Assembly (NCBI GenBank): GCA_022827225.1
Contig: JAJDTJ010000084.1
Coordinates: 40,527 to 104,526 of the forward strand
DNA: 64,000 nt
From: Candidatus Poribacteria bacterium
GTDB lineage: Bacteria; Poribacteria; WGA-4E; WGA-3G
Direction of reading: 5' to 3'
The translations under genes were made by a program, and so were the position numbers. The notes under the pieces were generated by a model that saw only the letters and a list, made by a program, of their open reading frames with translations, was not told where the DNA came from and did not search any database. Each line of letters begins with the position of its first letter. Positions within the stretch are counted from its first letter, which is position 1. Positions 55,621 through 63,914 of this stretch are shown here, piece by piece.

Positions 55621-56349
55621 ATGCAAACGAAAAAACAATCAGACATGTCCAGGCTTTCTGAATACGATGAGACTATTCGTCTTAACCCTAATTCTGCAGA
55701 AGCTTATTTCAATCGGGCAAGGGCAAAGCGGCAGTCCGCGTCTGCGATTACGGATTTTGATGAAGCAATACGATGCGATCCAAATTTTGCCGATGCGTAT
55801 TTCTATCGCGGATGTCTGAAAGACTACTTAGCGCAACATGAATCTGTGAGTGCGGTTCGTTGTGATGCACGCCGTTCTGCGATTGCAGATTTTGACGAAG
55901 CGATACGATTAAGTTTAAGCTTGGATTTCCGAGAACGACTTCATGCCTACTACAGACGTGGACTTGCGAAATACAATTTAGACCGATATGAAGAGGCAAT
56001 TGTCGATTTGGACGCGGCTCTTAGACTCATAAAGCAAGGGGATCCTGAAAGCCTCTTCTCTGAAATCACAGAATTGAGAGCGGAAGCGGAGAACCTTTTG
56101 AATTTTTACGAGACAGGAATCGTTAATATAGACGAGAGAATCCGTCAGGAACCACACAATATCAGAGATTACAAAATCCGAGGCGAAACAAACGGATTCT
56201 TGGGACGAATGCAGGAAGCGAAAGCAGATTTCGAGAAAATCTTAGAACTCGCAACTGATACACACATCATAACTGAGATAGAACGTCACCTTCAAGAACT
56301 TGATGACCCCAACTATTGGCACCAGTATAGTTGGCGAACCGGACGCTAA
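55621..56349 (+). CDS. Small TPR protein
   Basis: This 242-residue protein has no signal peptide or membrane segment, so it is probably cytoplasmic. TPR units are clear: EYDETIRLNPNSAEAYFNRA, then FDEAIRCDPNFADAYFYRG, AIADFDEAIRL, YYRRGLAKYNLDRYEEAIVD and GRMQEAKADFEKILELA. The ribosome site before ATG 55621 is weak. It follows the tRNA terminator and precedes serS by 99 bases. Two related CCACAG/CTGTGG hairpins bracket it. Function is unknown beyond likely protein binding; it is unlike the giant exported TPR proteins in length and lack of signal. Confidence 0.75.
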   Translation: MQTKKQSDMSRLSEYDETIRLNPNSAEAYFNRARAKRQSASAITDFDEAIRCDPNFADAYFYRGCLKDYLAQHESVSAVRCDARRSAIADFDEAIRLSLSLDFRERLHAYYRRGLAKYNLDRYEEAIVDLDAALRLIKQGDPESLFSEITELRAEAENLLNFYETGIVNIDERIRQEPHNIRDYKIRGETNGFLGRMQEAKADFEKILELATDTHIITEIERHLQELDDPNYWHQYSWRTGR

Positions 56350-56354
56350 GCAGA

Positions 56355-56388
56355 CAGCCACAGTCAATTTCTAACAACACTGTGGCTG
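56355..56388 (+). repeat. Hairpin downstream of the small TPR gene
   Basis: CAGCCACAG (56355-56363) and CTGTGGCTG (56380-56388) pair perfectly over nine bases around a 16-base loop. It shares its core arms and loop length with the terminator at 55519 but lacks a T tract. Confidence 0.65.
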
Positions 56389-56448
56389 CTTGCCAGAAGA
56401 TTATTAACAGTATTGTATAAATCTAAAAAACGGAGGATCGGAACCGCT

Positions 56449-57738
56449 GTGATTGATCTTAAATTTATTCGCGAAAACACCGAAGATGTCCGCCAGATGT
56501 TGGCAGATCGCCACACCGATGCTGATTTGGATCAGTTGATAGCATTGGATACGCGCTGGCGCGAGAATTTGACACATACCCAATCCCTCAAAGCACACCA
56601 GAATCAGGTCTCGCAACAGATCGCAGAACGCAAAAAGTCGAAATTGGATGCATCAGAGACCATAGCAGAGATGCGGGAACTCTCACAAAAAATCAAGGAA
56701 CTCACAGCAGAAAATAACGATACAAAAGTCGAGATAGATGCCATTCTCTTGACAATTCCGAACATGCCTGAGGCAAGCACACCTGTCGGCACCAGTGAAG
56801 ACGATAACATCGAAATCAAGACCTGGGGCGAATCAGCGAGTTTCGATTTTCAACTGAAACCGCATTGGGAAATCGCAGAGCAGTTGAATATCGTCGATTT
56901 TCAACGCGGTGCAAAGGTTGCCGGTAGCAACTTTGTGCTTTTCAAAGGCTTGGGGGCACGATTAGAACGTGCCCTGATTCAGTTTATGCTCGATCTGCAT
57001 ACGACACAGCACGGTTATACCGAAGTCTCACCCCCGTTTCTCGCCAACCGTCCTACGATGACGGGGACAGGACAACTTCCAAAATTTGAGGCGGATATGT
57101 ACCGCTGCGATAGGGACGAAGATAATCCTGACAGCGATCTGTTTCTCATTCCAACCGCCGAAGTTCCGGTGACGAACCTTTTCGCCGATGAAATACTTGC
57201 CGCCGAAGATTTGCCTATCTACTACACGGCATATACGCCGTGTTTCCGACGCGAGGCAGGGGCTTACGGCAAGGACACACGCGGCTTACAACGCATCCAT
57301 CAATTCGACAAGGTGGAGATGGTGAAGTTCACCACACCTGAAACCTCTTACGCAGAACATGAATCGCTATTAGCGAATGCTGAGAGTGTCCTACAAGCAC
57401 TCGGTTTGCCGTATCGCGTTGTTCAGCATTGTACAGTGGAACTCGGTTTCTCCGCAGCGAAATGCTACGATATTGAGGTCTGGGCACCCGCCCGACAACG
57501 GTTCTTAGAGGTCTCCTCTTGTAGTAACTTTGAAGCGTTCCAGGCACGTCGTGCGAATATCCGTTATCGTCCGGAGGCAGGTGCGAAACCTGAGTTCGTT
57601 CACACGCTCAATGCATCCGGTACAGCGTTGCCGCGCGTCGTTATTGCGCTCCTTGAGACGTACCAGAATCCAGATGGCACAGTCCGCATACCTGCAGTGC
57701 TACAACCGTATATGGGCGGCTTAACACAGATCGGGTGA
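56449..57738 (+). CDS. serS: Seryl-tRNA synthetase
   Basis: This 429-residue protein starts at GTG 56449, giving the usual N-terminus [25 protein letters not shown] lies at 56432-56436. The TTG at 56413 would add 12 atypical residues. An N-terminal antiparallel coiled coil (about residues 28-100) grips the long arm of tRNA-Ser. The class II core carries motif 1 ([20 protein letters not shown]), motif 2 ([20 protein letters not shown]) and motif 3 ([18 protein letters not shown], then [12 protein letters not shown]). It charges tRNA-Ser with serine in the cytoplasm. The end of motif 3 has PRVV where GRTLVAI-like sequence is common, still with the needed Arg. It is downstream of the tRNA pair but probably a separate transcript. 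Confidence 0.96.
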   Translation: MIDLKFIRENTEDVRQMLADRHTDADLDQLIALDTRWRENLTHTQSLKAHQNQVSQQIAERKKSKLDASETIAEMRELSQKIKELTAENNDTKVEIDAILLTIPNMPEASTPVGTSEDDNIEIKTWGESASFDFQLKPHWEIAEQLNIVDFQRGAKVAGSNFVLFKGLGARLERALIQFMLDLHTTQHGYTEVSPPFLANRPTMTGTGQLPKFEADMYRCDRDEDNPDSDLFLIPTAEVPVTNLFADEILAAEDLPIYYTAYTPCFRREAGAYGKDTRGLQRIHQFDKVEMVKFTTPETSYAEHESLLANAESVLQALGLPYRVVQHCTVELGFSAAKCYDIEVWAPARQRFLEVSSCSNFEAFQARRANIRYRPEAGAKPEFVHTLNASGTALPRVVIALLETYQNPDGTVRIPAVLQPYMGGLTQIG

Positions 57739-57755
57739 CAACCGAGGTTCAAGCT

Positions 57756-57998
57756 ATGAAACTCAGCTACTATCCAGAAACTGACGCATTGTATATCAAT
57801 TTGTCTGAGCAGCCCAGCGTAGAAAGTCAAGAAATATCAGAGGGTATTCTTCTTGATTATGATGCCGAAGGTAGGCTTGTTGGCATTGACATTGATAATG
57901 CCAGCCACAAATGTCGCAACGGCTCCGCAAACCTCACAACTTCACTTGGATATTCAAGAAGAGGAATGCAACTGTTATTAGGTGTTGTTTGGAACTAA
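57756..57998 (+). CDS. DUF2283 family protein
   Basis: ATG 57756 gives MKLSYYPETDALYINLSEQP, the typical DUF2283 start; the frame from 57735 overlaps serS by a few bases and adds seven residues. The 80-residue product keeps GILLDYDAEGRLVGIDIDNAS. After that, its tail (HKCRNGSANL and on) does not look like the family. A one-base shift near 57912 would read TSQLHLDIQEEE, closer to the usual ending, so a frameshift is possible. The function of the family is unknown; members are often found beside toxin-antitoxin-like genes, of which none is seen here. Its stop overlaps that of bioB by four bases. Confidence 0.7.
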   Translation: MKLSYYPETDALYINLSEQPSVESQEISEGILLDYDAEGRLVGIDIDNASHKCRNGSANLTTSLGYSRRGMQLLLGVVWN

Positions 57999-59110
57999 GT
58001 GCTGGATTCCATGCGGGGTCGAAGCACTTTCAAATCTTTGAGAAGGACATCTCTCTTCTTTATTTCTTCCTGATTGAGTTGTTCAGTGTTTTCCGTGTTT
58101 GTTTTGACCGTAAACCCGGCATCCCGAATCATCTCAAGTGTCCGCGATGTCGCCGAGCCTTCCGCATTTAAGTACCCTTCTACAAACATTGAATTTGCCG
58201 GATAGAGTGCCATGACTTCCATGCTCCTTAGATGGTGTTCCCGACCTGCTGCGACTCGTATCTCTGCGCGTGGGTTCAGAAACCGAAACAGACATAACAC
58301 GCGGAGACAATAATTCGGGGTTAAAGGCGTAGGCACACTCGGTTCTGTCGCAACAAATTCCGATAGCTGCGTACCGGATATCGGCAGGAAAAAGTTGACG
58401 GGTAGTGATGCAACCTCAAGCTGACGGAGTGCCTTGGCAACTTTAACTATGTCGTCTGTACTTTCACCCATACCAACGATGACGCCCGAACAACAGGCGA
58501 GTCCAACGGTTTGTGCGGCTCGCAACGTCTCCATCCGATCTTGATAAGTGTGCGTGCTACATATTTTCGGATAGTGGGTTTCGGAGGTATTCAGATTATG
58601 GTTCAACCGATCCAGTCCGGCGGACTTCAAGACGCGGGCAGACGCTACATCAATCAACCCGGCTGAGAGACACACCTCAATCGGATAGTGTGTTTTTACA
58701 GTATGGATGAGTTCGGCAAGGTGTGCAACCCGTTTTGGTGAGGGCCCCCGTCCGCTCATGACGATGCAGTAACGATACGCACCAGATTCATAAGCACGTT
58801 TCGCTTCTTCCAGAACTTCGGCATCAGGCTTTAATGGATATGCATCGATATCTGTCGTGGCGGTACTTGCTTGCGCACAATAGCCACAATCCTCCGGACA
58901 GTAACCGTTCTGCGCATTGTTGAGGATATGGAGTTGGACCTCGTTCTGGAAATAGGTTTTACGAACCTGATACGCCGCATCCAACAGCGAAAGCAATTCT
59001 ATCTCCGATGCCGTTAGAAGTTTCTCACAAGTAGCATCAGAGAGTAATTCACCTTTGAGGCTGGTGGTTGTTAATTCGTTGTAAAATGTTGTTTCCATGT
59101 TTTTAATCAT
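57995..59110 (-). CDS. bioB: Biotin synthase
   Basis: Radical SAM enzyme that inserts sulfur into dethiobiotin in the last step of biotin synthesis. The radical SAM cysteines are in CPEDCGYC (C71, C75, C78 from ATG 59110). Other BioB blocks are CIVMSGRGPS, VCLSAGLIDVASARVLKSAG, NLNTSETHYPKICSTHTYQDR, CCSGVIVGMGES, LPVNFFLPISGTQL, RVAAGREHHL and MFVEGYLNAEG. The start is uncertain: ATG 59140, 59110 and 59098 are in frame and none has a good ribosome site. 59110 gives 371 residues; 59098 is close to the usual length. A strong hairpin lies at 59135-59158. No other bio gene is in the window. Confidence 0.94.
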   Translation of the reverse strand: MIKNMETTFYNELTTTSLKGELLSDATCEKLLTASEIELLSLLDAAYQVRKTYFQNEVQLHILNNAQNGYCPEDCGYCAQASTATTDIDAYPLKPDAEVLEEAKRAYESGAYRYCIVMSGRGPSPKRVAHLAELIHTVKTHYPIEVCLSAGLIDVASARVLKSAGLDRLNHNLNTSETHYPKICSTHTYQDRMETLRAAQTVGLACCSGVIVGMGESTDDIVKVAKALRQLEVASLPVNFFLPISGTQLSEFVATEPSVPTPLTPNYCLRVLCLFRFLNPRAEIRVAAGREHHLRSMEVMALYPANSMFVEGYLNAEGSATSRTLEMIRDAGFTVKTNTENTEQLNQEEIKKRDVLLKDLKVLRPRMESST

Positions 59111-59134
59111 TGAGTTTCTGCTCTGATTTTTCAG

Positions 59135-59158
59135 CCCCATACGCTATTCGCTATGGGG
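59135..59158 (-). promoter_or_regulatory. Hairpin at the bioB start region
   Basis: CCCCATA (59135-59141) and TATGGGG (59152-59158) pair perfectly around a 10-base loop. It covers the first possible bioB start (59140), which argues for a later start, and could act in the leader RNA or be a dispersed palindrome. Confidence 0.5.
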
Positions 59159-59186
59159 ACCCCTGTCAAAATAGGATTGCACTTGA

Positions 59187-60005
59187 CTAAGAAACGTCCC
59201 ACGCAATATCGGCGGCATTAAAGACGGGCCCCTCGGTGCAAACCCGTTGGTATTCTATAGTATCAACGTCCGTACGGACAGGACAGACACAACCGAGACA
59301 CACCCCCATCGCGCACCCCATTCGATTCTCCATAGCAATTTGTGCCGGGACTGCGTAATCTGCTGCAATTTTTGTGACAGCAGAGAGCATTCCGTGTGGA
59401 CCACAGCCGTAAATTGTAGGACGATGCCAATCCGTTTTCTTAAGCATATCTATGAGAATATCAGTGACATATCCGTGATGTCCGATGCTCCCGTCATCTG
59501 TGGCTATGTGTACTGTGATGCCGATGGCTTCTAAATCCGCCACACTTAAGAGCCGTGCTTGTCGTTGTGCCCCTACCAACCCGATTGTCTGTATACCGTT
59601 TTCACGGAGTGCCGTAGCGAGTAGCATAAGTGAAGCAATTCCTGCACCGCCACCGACAAGAATAGCAGGATCGGGGGGCATGGTGAGGTCAAACGTATTG
59701 CCCAGAGGCCCTAAAACGTGGAGCGGTTCGCCTTTGAGCATCTCTGATAACCGTCTCGTCCCTTCACCGATGATCTGATAGAGCATTGTAATCTCGCGGC
59801 CATCCACTGTATAGATTGTGAACGGACGACGTAGGAGCATACCGGTCCCTTGCGAAACCATAACGTGAATAAATTGTCCGGGTCGTGCATGCTGAGCGAT
59901 TTCGGCACACTCACAACGCAGTAGATAATGGGCATCCGCCACTGCCTCATTTGAGAGGATAGTGGTGTGGATGTCAGACCTGTTAATAAATCCTTTATTT
60001 TCCAT
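59187..60005 (-). CDS. pyrK: Dihydroorotate dehydrogenase electron-transfer subunit-like flavoprotein
   Basis: This 272-residue protein is a ferredoxin-reductase-type subunit. It has a FAD site RRPFTIY at residues 59-65, a nucleotide-binding glycine motif VGGGAGIASLM at 117-127, and the block YGCGPHGML at 199-207. The C-terminal [2Fe-2S] cysteines are C231, C236, C239 and C256 (CAMGVCLGC, then VCTEGPVF). It matches PyrK, which passes electrons from the PyrD flavoprotein to NAD+ in pyrimidine synthesis. No pyrD is in the window, so the call rests on motifs. It ends 76 bases before bioB and may share its transcript. Ribosome site before ATG 60005 is weak. Confidence 0.87.
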   Translation of the reverse strand: MENKGFINRSDIHTTILSNEAVADAHYLLRCECAEIAQHARPGQFIHVMVSQGTGMLLRRPFTIYTVDGREITMLYQIIGEGTRRLSEMLKGEPLHVLGPLGNTFDLTMPPDPAILVGGGAGIASLMLLATALRENGIQTIGLVGAQRQARLLSVADLEAIGITVHIATDDGSIGHHGYVTDILIDMLKKTDWHRPTIYGCGPHGMLSAVTKIAADYAVPAQIAMENRMGCAMGVCLGCVCPVRTDVDTIEYQRVCTEGPVFNAADIAWDVS

Positions 60006-60481
60006 AATTGCTACATCAGATATCGTAGATTTTCGTAGCCTTGTTCGTGTTTTGTCTTGTCCTCAATTAATTTCAGCAGGGCATCGAATCCGTATTCAGT
60101 TTCCTGATACGACCTGATTAATTATATCACGAAGCACTGTGGCGTGCAACGCTATTTTTCATTGAAACAGAGCCATTCAGTTCCCTTATAGCGTCAATAC
60201 GCCTTTGAAAGTCTTTTCATTATCTGATGGCGTAGTTTCAAACTTCGACTGTTTGAATCGGCGGATAGGGCAAAATATAAACACATTTTCCGAGGCAAAA
60301 GTATTTCGGTAAGTGCTATAAGCGGCGTATTTTTTTCTATCTTTTTATCAGCAAATGTCTCTATACTAAGAGGAATCCCGATTAATTTGATGACGTCCTA
60401 TTATACGATTCTAACAATCAAGAATTCACTTGCAATTTTTGGGGATTATGTTATGATTTTGCCGAAAGGAGAGCAAACACA
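60006..60481. other. Non-coding gap, 476 bases
   Basis: No gene is supported on either strand. The right end carries the promoter and ribosome site of the metallophosphoesterase gene. The left end must hold the divergent promoter of the pyrK-like gene, which I cannot place with confidence. I see no repeat or RNA structure in the middle. Confidence 0.6.
60431..60458 (+). promoter_or_regulatory. Promoter of the metallophosphoesterase gene
   Basis: TTGCAA (60431-60436) and TATGAT (60453-60458) are 16 bases apart, with TGT before the -10. The predicted start near 60465 leaves a leader of under 20 bases that still includes AAAGGAG (60466-60472). Confidence 0.65.
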
Positions 60482-61426
60482 ATGAAAGATATATTGAGAT
60501 TTCGCAGCAATCAGCGTTTCAAAATTGTTCAATTTACTGATATTCACTGGCATAACGGGGAAGCACCGGATCAACAATCAGCGAAACTAATGACACAGAT
60601 CGCGAAGGCTGAATCTCCGGACTTAATCGTACTGACAGGTGACATTTTGTCCGGTGGGGGTTGTGCGGATGCTGCCGATTCCCTCCGACAGGTTATCAAA
60701 ACTGTGGAGGCGTGTGAAGTGCCGTGGGCAGCTGTTTTCGGCAACCACGATGACGAAGGTAATGCCGATCGGCACGAGTTGATGGCAGTTATGCAAGAAA
60801 GTAAATTGTCTCTCTCGCAACCGGGCCCCGAAGATGTGCCGGGTGTCGGCAATTACATTCTACCAATCCAGTCCTCTGAGGCGAATGCCTCTGCTGCCCT
60901 ACTTTATTTTATCGACTCTGGCAGCTATGCCCCGACCGACATCGGTGGCTACGATTGGATTAGACGCGAGCAAATCGCATGGTACCTACAAGAATCTGCT
61001 AAAATCACCGCTGAAACCGGACATCTACTTCCCGCCCTTGCCTTTTTCCACATTCCGATTCCGGAATATGATGAGGTGTGGGATTTTCATACCTGTTATG
61101 GTGTGAAGTATGAGAATGTTTGTCCCCCTCAGATCAATACCGGTTTTTTCGCTGCACTGCATGAAGCAGGCGATGTCATGGGAACATTTGTCGGACACGA
61201 GCATGTCAACGATTTCTGGGGTGAGTTACACGGTATCCGTCTCTGCTATGGTCGTGCGACCGGTTATAACACCTATGGGAGAGAAGGGTTTCCGCGCGGT
61301 GCGCGCGTAATTCAGTTACAAGAAGGCGAGCGACACTTTGAGACTTGGCTACATCTTGACGACGGCACCGTAGTCCACTCGCAACCGGAGCATACACCGC
61401 TTCAACGAGTTTTTACTGAGGATTAA
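60482..61426 (+). CDS. Calcineurin-like metallophosphoesterase
   Basis: This 314-residue protein has all metal-site blocks of the family: DIH at residues 20-22, GD at 53-54, GNHD at 87-90, FFHIPIPEY near 180 and GHEHVNDF near 235. It would hydrolyse phosphomono- or diesters with two metal ions. There is no signal peptide, so it is probably cytoplasmic; the layout resembles purple-acid-phosphatase-like or Sia1-type proteins. AAAGGAG lies nine bases before ATG 60482 and a promoter directly before that. The STAS gene follows after 72 bases. Substrate unknown. Confidence 0.92.
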   Translation: MKDILRFRSNQRFKIVQFTDIHWHNGEAPDQQSAKLMTQIAKAESPDLIVLTGDILSGGGCADAADSLRQVIKTVEACEVPWAAVFGNHDDEGNADRHELMAVMQESKLSLSQPGPEDVPGVGNYILPIQSSEANASAALLYFIDSGSYAPTDIGGYDWIRREQIAWYLQESAKITAETGHLLPALAFFHIPIPEYDEVWDFHTCYGVKYENVCPPQINTGFFAALHEAGDVMGTFVGHEHVNDFWGELHGIRLCYGRATGYNTYGREGFPRGARVIQLQEGERHFETWLHLDDGTVVHSQPEHTPLQRVFTED

Positions 61427-61498
61427 TCTATCATATTACAACTAACACTAAGATTAAAAGAATTCAGGGTTCATTTTGTATTTTTATAGGAGGGAACT

Positions 61499-61849
61499 GT
61501 GAGAGCAAATTCTCAAATCTCTGTTCGACATCAAGACGAAGGAAAGATCGTCATATTTGATATTACAGGCTATCTTACGGACGCTTCCGAAGCTATGTTG
61601 AGCGATGCCTATGCGGACTCGGATGTCCAAGATGCAGAAAAAGTTCTACTTAACTTTGAACGCCGCAGCTTCATCACCAGCAGCGGTTTCGGTGAGATCA
61701 TCAGATTACTCTGGAAGATGCGGGAGAAGGGACAGGTTTTGCGGGTTGCGCATCCGTCCACCCAAGTCAGAAATATCTTCAACACGATCGGATTAACACA
61801 GAGTATAGGGGTCTTTGAATCTGAAGAAGAGGCACTCAAAGACTTCTAA
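61499..61849 (+). CDS. STAS-domain protein (anti-sigma factor antagonist-like)
   Basis: This 116-residue protein starts at GTG 61499 with AGGAGG at 61488-61493. It is one complete STAS domain. In antagonists such as SpoIIAA a DSSG-type loop carries the phosphorylated serine; here the loop is FITSSGFGEI (T60-S61-S62-G63), so the usual Asp is replaced by Thr but the serine remains. Family members bind anti-sigma kinases and switch partner release by phosphorylation. No anti-sigma factor, kinase or phosphatase gene is adjacent, so its partner is elsewhere. It sits 72 bases after the metallophosphoesterase and converges with the DUF6785 gene. Confidence 0.88.
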   Translation: MRANSQISVRHQDEGKIVIFDITGYLTDASEAMLSDAYADSDVQDAEKVLLNFERRSFITSSGFGEIIRLLWKMREKGQVLRVAHPSTQVRNIFNTIGLTQSIGVFESEEEALKDF

Positions 61850-61877
61850 TTCGTTTTCCGTTGTTCCGGAGTTTGTT

Positions 61878-63776
61878 TCATGGGAAAAGCGTGTACATGT
61901 TTTTATTTAATACCACCCCGAGCAAACTCCAGAAGCTTCCCGCAAGGAATTGACCGAATACGAATCCCAAGAAAAGCGGCAAAGCTTGACGATAGGCTCG
62001 CACCCCACCCGCCGTGAAAAGCAGTTGCTTGAAGAGCCATCCCAAAAATATTGAGAACCACATCCAACCGATTGCCCAACCGTTGCCGACAGCGTAGCCG
62101 ACAGGGTAAAACGGCCACCACAAGAACTGGCGTTTCAAAAACGTCAGTACACCGGTGAATAGGAAACCGAACGCTATATGTTGGACAGCGGCAAAATTCG
62201 GAGCCCGTGGCGAGATAATCCAACTCTGTAAGCGATTAAATTCACCGACACCCCACCGGGCAAACCGGTATTCATAATAGAGCGCGATGTGTCCGACAAT
62301 CGAAACGATTGTCCCTACAATTGATGCCACAATGAGTGCTACAACCAACCGATTCTCATGAAATCGGAAATGTCTGCCGATCTTAAAGGCTTCTAACTGA
62401 TGCGGCATCGGGTGGCAGCGGTAACCGTATGCCAGCCATGAAAGTAGCGTCGTATTGGTCAGATTTTGTGCACCCAACGGACGGCTTCCACCGAACAGCA
62501 ACATAATCCTATCGGGATGCATCCCGTGCAATTCGTGCGTTGGGGGTCCGAGTTCAGCACGCATACGCGTCATTGCGATGCATAGTATCAAGTAGATGCT
62601 AAAATAACCGAGTGCCACCCACGGTGATAGCCCAGCGAAATACCAGAACACCAACACAATCCCCATACTTATGATTAACCCGAAAACAGCGAGTCGGTAT
62701 AAACCATCTTTAGATTTGAAGGAGAATACGTCGCGGAGTATCCCCCAAACGTGTTTCCGACTTGTGATGAGTGCGAGAACACCGATACCGAGCCATGCTC
62801 CACCGCGTTGTTCCGTCTGTAAACCGATAGCGGTTGTCCAACCGATCGCACTGAAAAAGACGCGCTGCGCCCCCCAGAACAGATAGAAAAACCAAAACGA
62901 TAACGACAAGTCCAACGGCATGAGATAGCCAAACCCTATTGCAAACGGATAGACATAGATCGGCAGCCGTCCGACCGCGTTCCAGGGGCGGTCAGAAAAA
63001 TAGAGCTGATATTTGATTTTGAGTGAAGGTATTACCGGAAAGAGATAGTTCAAGCCTGCCAGAATCTCCAATCCGAATGCGATGCCGAAACCGAGCCAAA
63101 TCAATCTATTCCGAAAAAGTGCGGAGGTATTGCCGAGCAATTCGACAGGAAGTGTCGTTAAAGGATAGCTCAATTTCTCGTGGTCGATCCACTGCCTTCT
63201 AATGATAATATTGACACAAAGCATCATAAATAGAAGGACAATTACCAATCCGCTCCATGCCACGATGGGCCACAGCCACGCTTCCATGTATTGCTGCTGC
63301 CAAAACGTATCGTCGCCTTCAAAGTATCCTTGTAGGATACCGCGGTCGGTGATTGTCAGCCATGTCGGCATGAATCGGAAAAAGATATCCGCCCATTCGT
63401 TTTCGGGTGTTGCGAACCACCCCGCGTTGGCGATCATCGGGACTAACTGTCGAACGATGTCGTGTCCTGCAAGCGCGGTCGCTACGGATACCATCACATA
63501 AGTCATAGCGAGTTCGCGGGATGTCGGCGCGAAACCTTTGAAAGCTTTTTTCAGAAGTGGTGTTAGGACAGCCAACAGGAAGAAAGCGAAAAGGACCGTT
63601 GGAAAGATAGAGAAATCGGTGAGTTCCCAGACGACCCGATTTTCTGCCGAAATAATCCAATAACAGGTGAGAACAATAAGGACTGAACCGAAGACAAGCG
63701 TTCCGAAAAAAAAACGGGATGTTGAAGGCTTCTGGTCGCTTTCAGTTGTAGGTGACACTCTGTGATGCATGTGCAT
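61878..63776 (-). CDS. DUF6785-type multi-pass membrane protein
   Basis: This 632-residue protein is the second of its kind here, with many hydrophobic segments. It shares with the protein at 46839 the blocks FATPENEWADI, RRQWIDHEKLSYPLTTLPVEL, the Arg/Lys-rich turn LKRQFLWWPFYPVGYAVG, and a similar C-terminus. It also has MRAELGPPTHELHG, typical of these proteins as I recall them. Function is inferred as transport. Two starts are possible, ATG 63776 and ATG 63770; neither has a ribosome site. A TATAAT at 63783-63778 puts the transcript start close to 63771, so the mRNA may be leaderless with ATG 63770 as the true start. Confidence 0.82.
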   Translation of the reverse strand: MHMHHRVSPTTESDQKPSTSRFFFGTLVFGSVLIVLTCYWIISAENRVVWELTDFSIFPTVLFAFFLLAVLTPLLKKAFKGFAPTSRELAMTYVMVSVATALAGHDIVRQLVPMIANAGWFATPENEWADIFFRFMPTWLTITDRGILQGYFEGDDTFWQQQYMEAWLWPIVAWSGLVIVLLFMMLCVNIIIRRQWIDHEKLSYPLTTLPVELLGNTSALFRNRLIWLGFGIAFGLEILAGLNYLFPVIPSLKIKYQLYFSDRPWNAVGRLPIYVYPFAIGFGYLMPLDLSLSFWFFYLFWGAQRVFFSAIGWTTAIGLQTEQRGGAWLGIGVLALITSRKHVWGILRDVFSFKSKDGLYRLAVFGLIISMGIVLVFWYFAGLSPWVALGYFSIYLILCIAMTRMRAELGPPTHELHGMHPDRIMLLFGGSRPLGAQNLTNTTLLSWLAYGYRCHPMPHQLEAFKIGRHFRFHENRLVVALIVASIVGTIVSIVGHIALYYEYRFARWGVGEFNRLQSWIISPRAPNFAAVQHIAFGFLFTGVLTFLKRQFLWWPFYPVGYAVGNGWAIGWMWFSIFLGWLFKQLLFTAGGVRAYRQALPLFLGFVFGQFLAGSFWSLLGVVLNKNMYTLFP

Positions 63777-63777
63777 A

Positions 63778-63807
63778 ATTATACCACACCCGTCAGCGTT
63801 AACGCAA
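63778..63807 (-). promoter_or_regulatory. Extended -10 promoter abutting the DUF6785 start
   Basis: On the minus strand TATAAT (63783-63778) follows TGG (extended -10), with TTGCGT (63807-63802) 18 bases upstream. It ends two bases before the first ATG. Confidence 0.6.
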
Positions 63808-63838
63808 ATAGTTTTGCATTAAACATGAGGCTCGAAAT

Positions 63839-63867
63839 TTGCCATTCCCGGGGGTTTATGTTATACT
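63839..63867 (+). promoter_or_regulatory. Promoter leading out of the window
   Basis: TTGCCA (63839-63844) and TATACT (63862-63867) are 17 bases apart, with TGT before the -10. The transcript would start near 63874 and run past the right edge. Confidence 0.7.
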
Positions 63868-63895
63868 AAAGTTTGGACGATATTGTAAACTTATG

Positions 63896-63914
63896 CTGCC
63901 TTGTCAAAAGGCAG
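63896..63914 (+). other. Hairpin in the outgoing leader
   Basis: CTGCCTT (63896-63902) and AAGGCAG (63908-63914) pair perfectly around GTCAA. It lies about 20 bases into the predicted transcript. No ORF is clear before the window ends. Confidence 0.5.

Noticed and set aside
55247..55819. 190-residue plus-strand ORF
   Set aside because: It runs through both tRNA genes and the terminator and overlaps the TPR gene in another frame.
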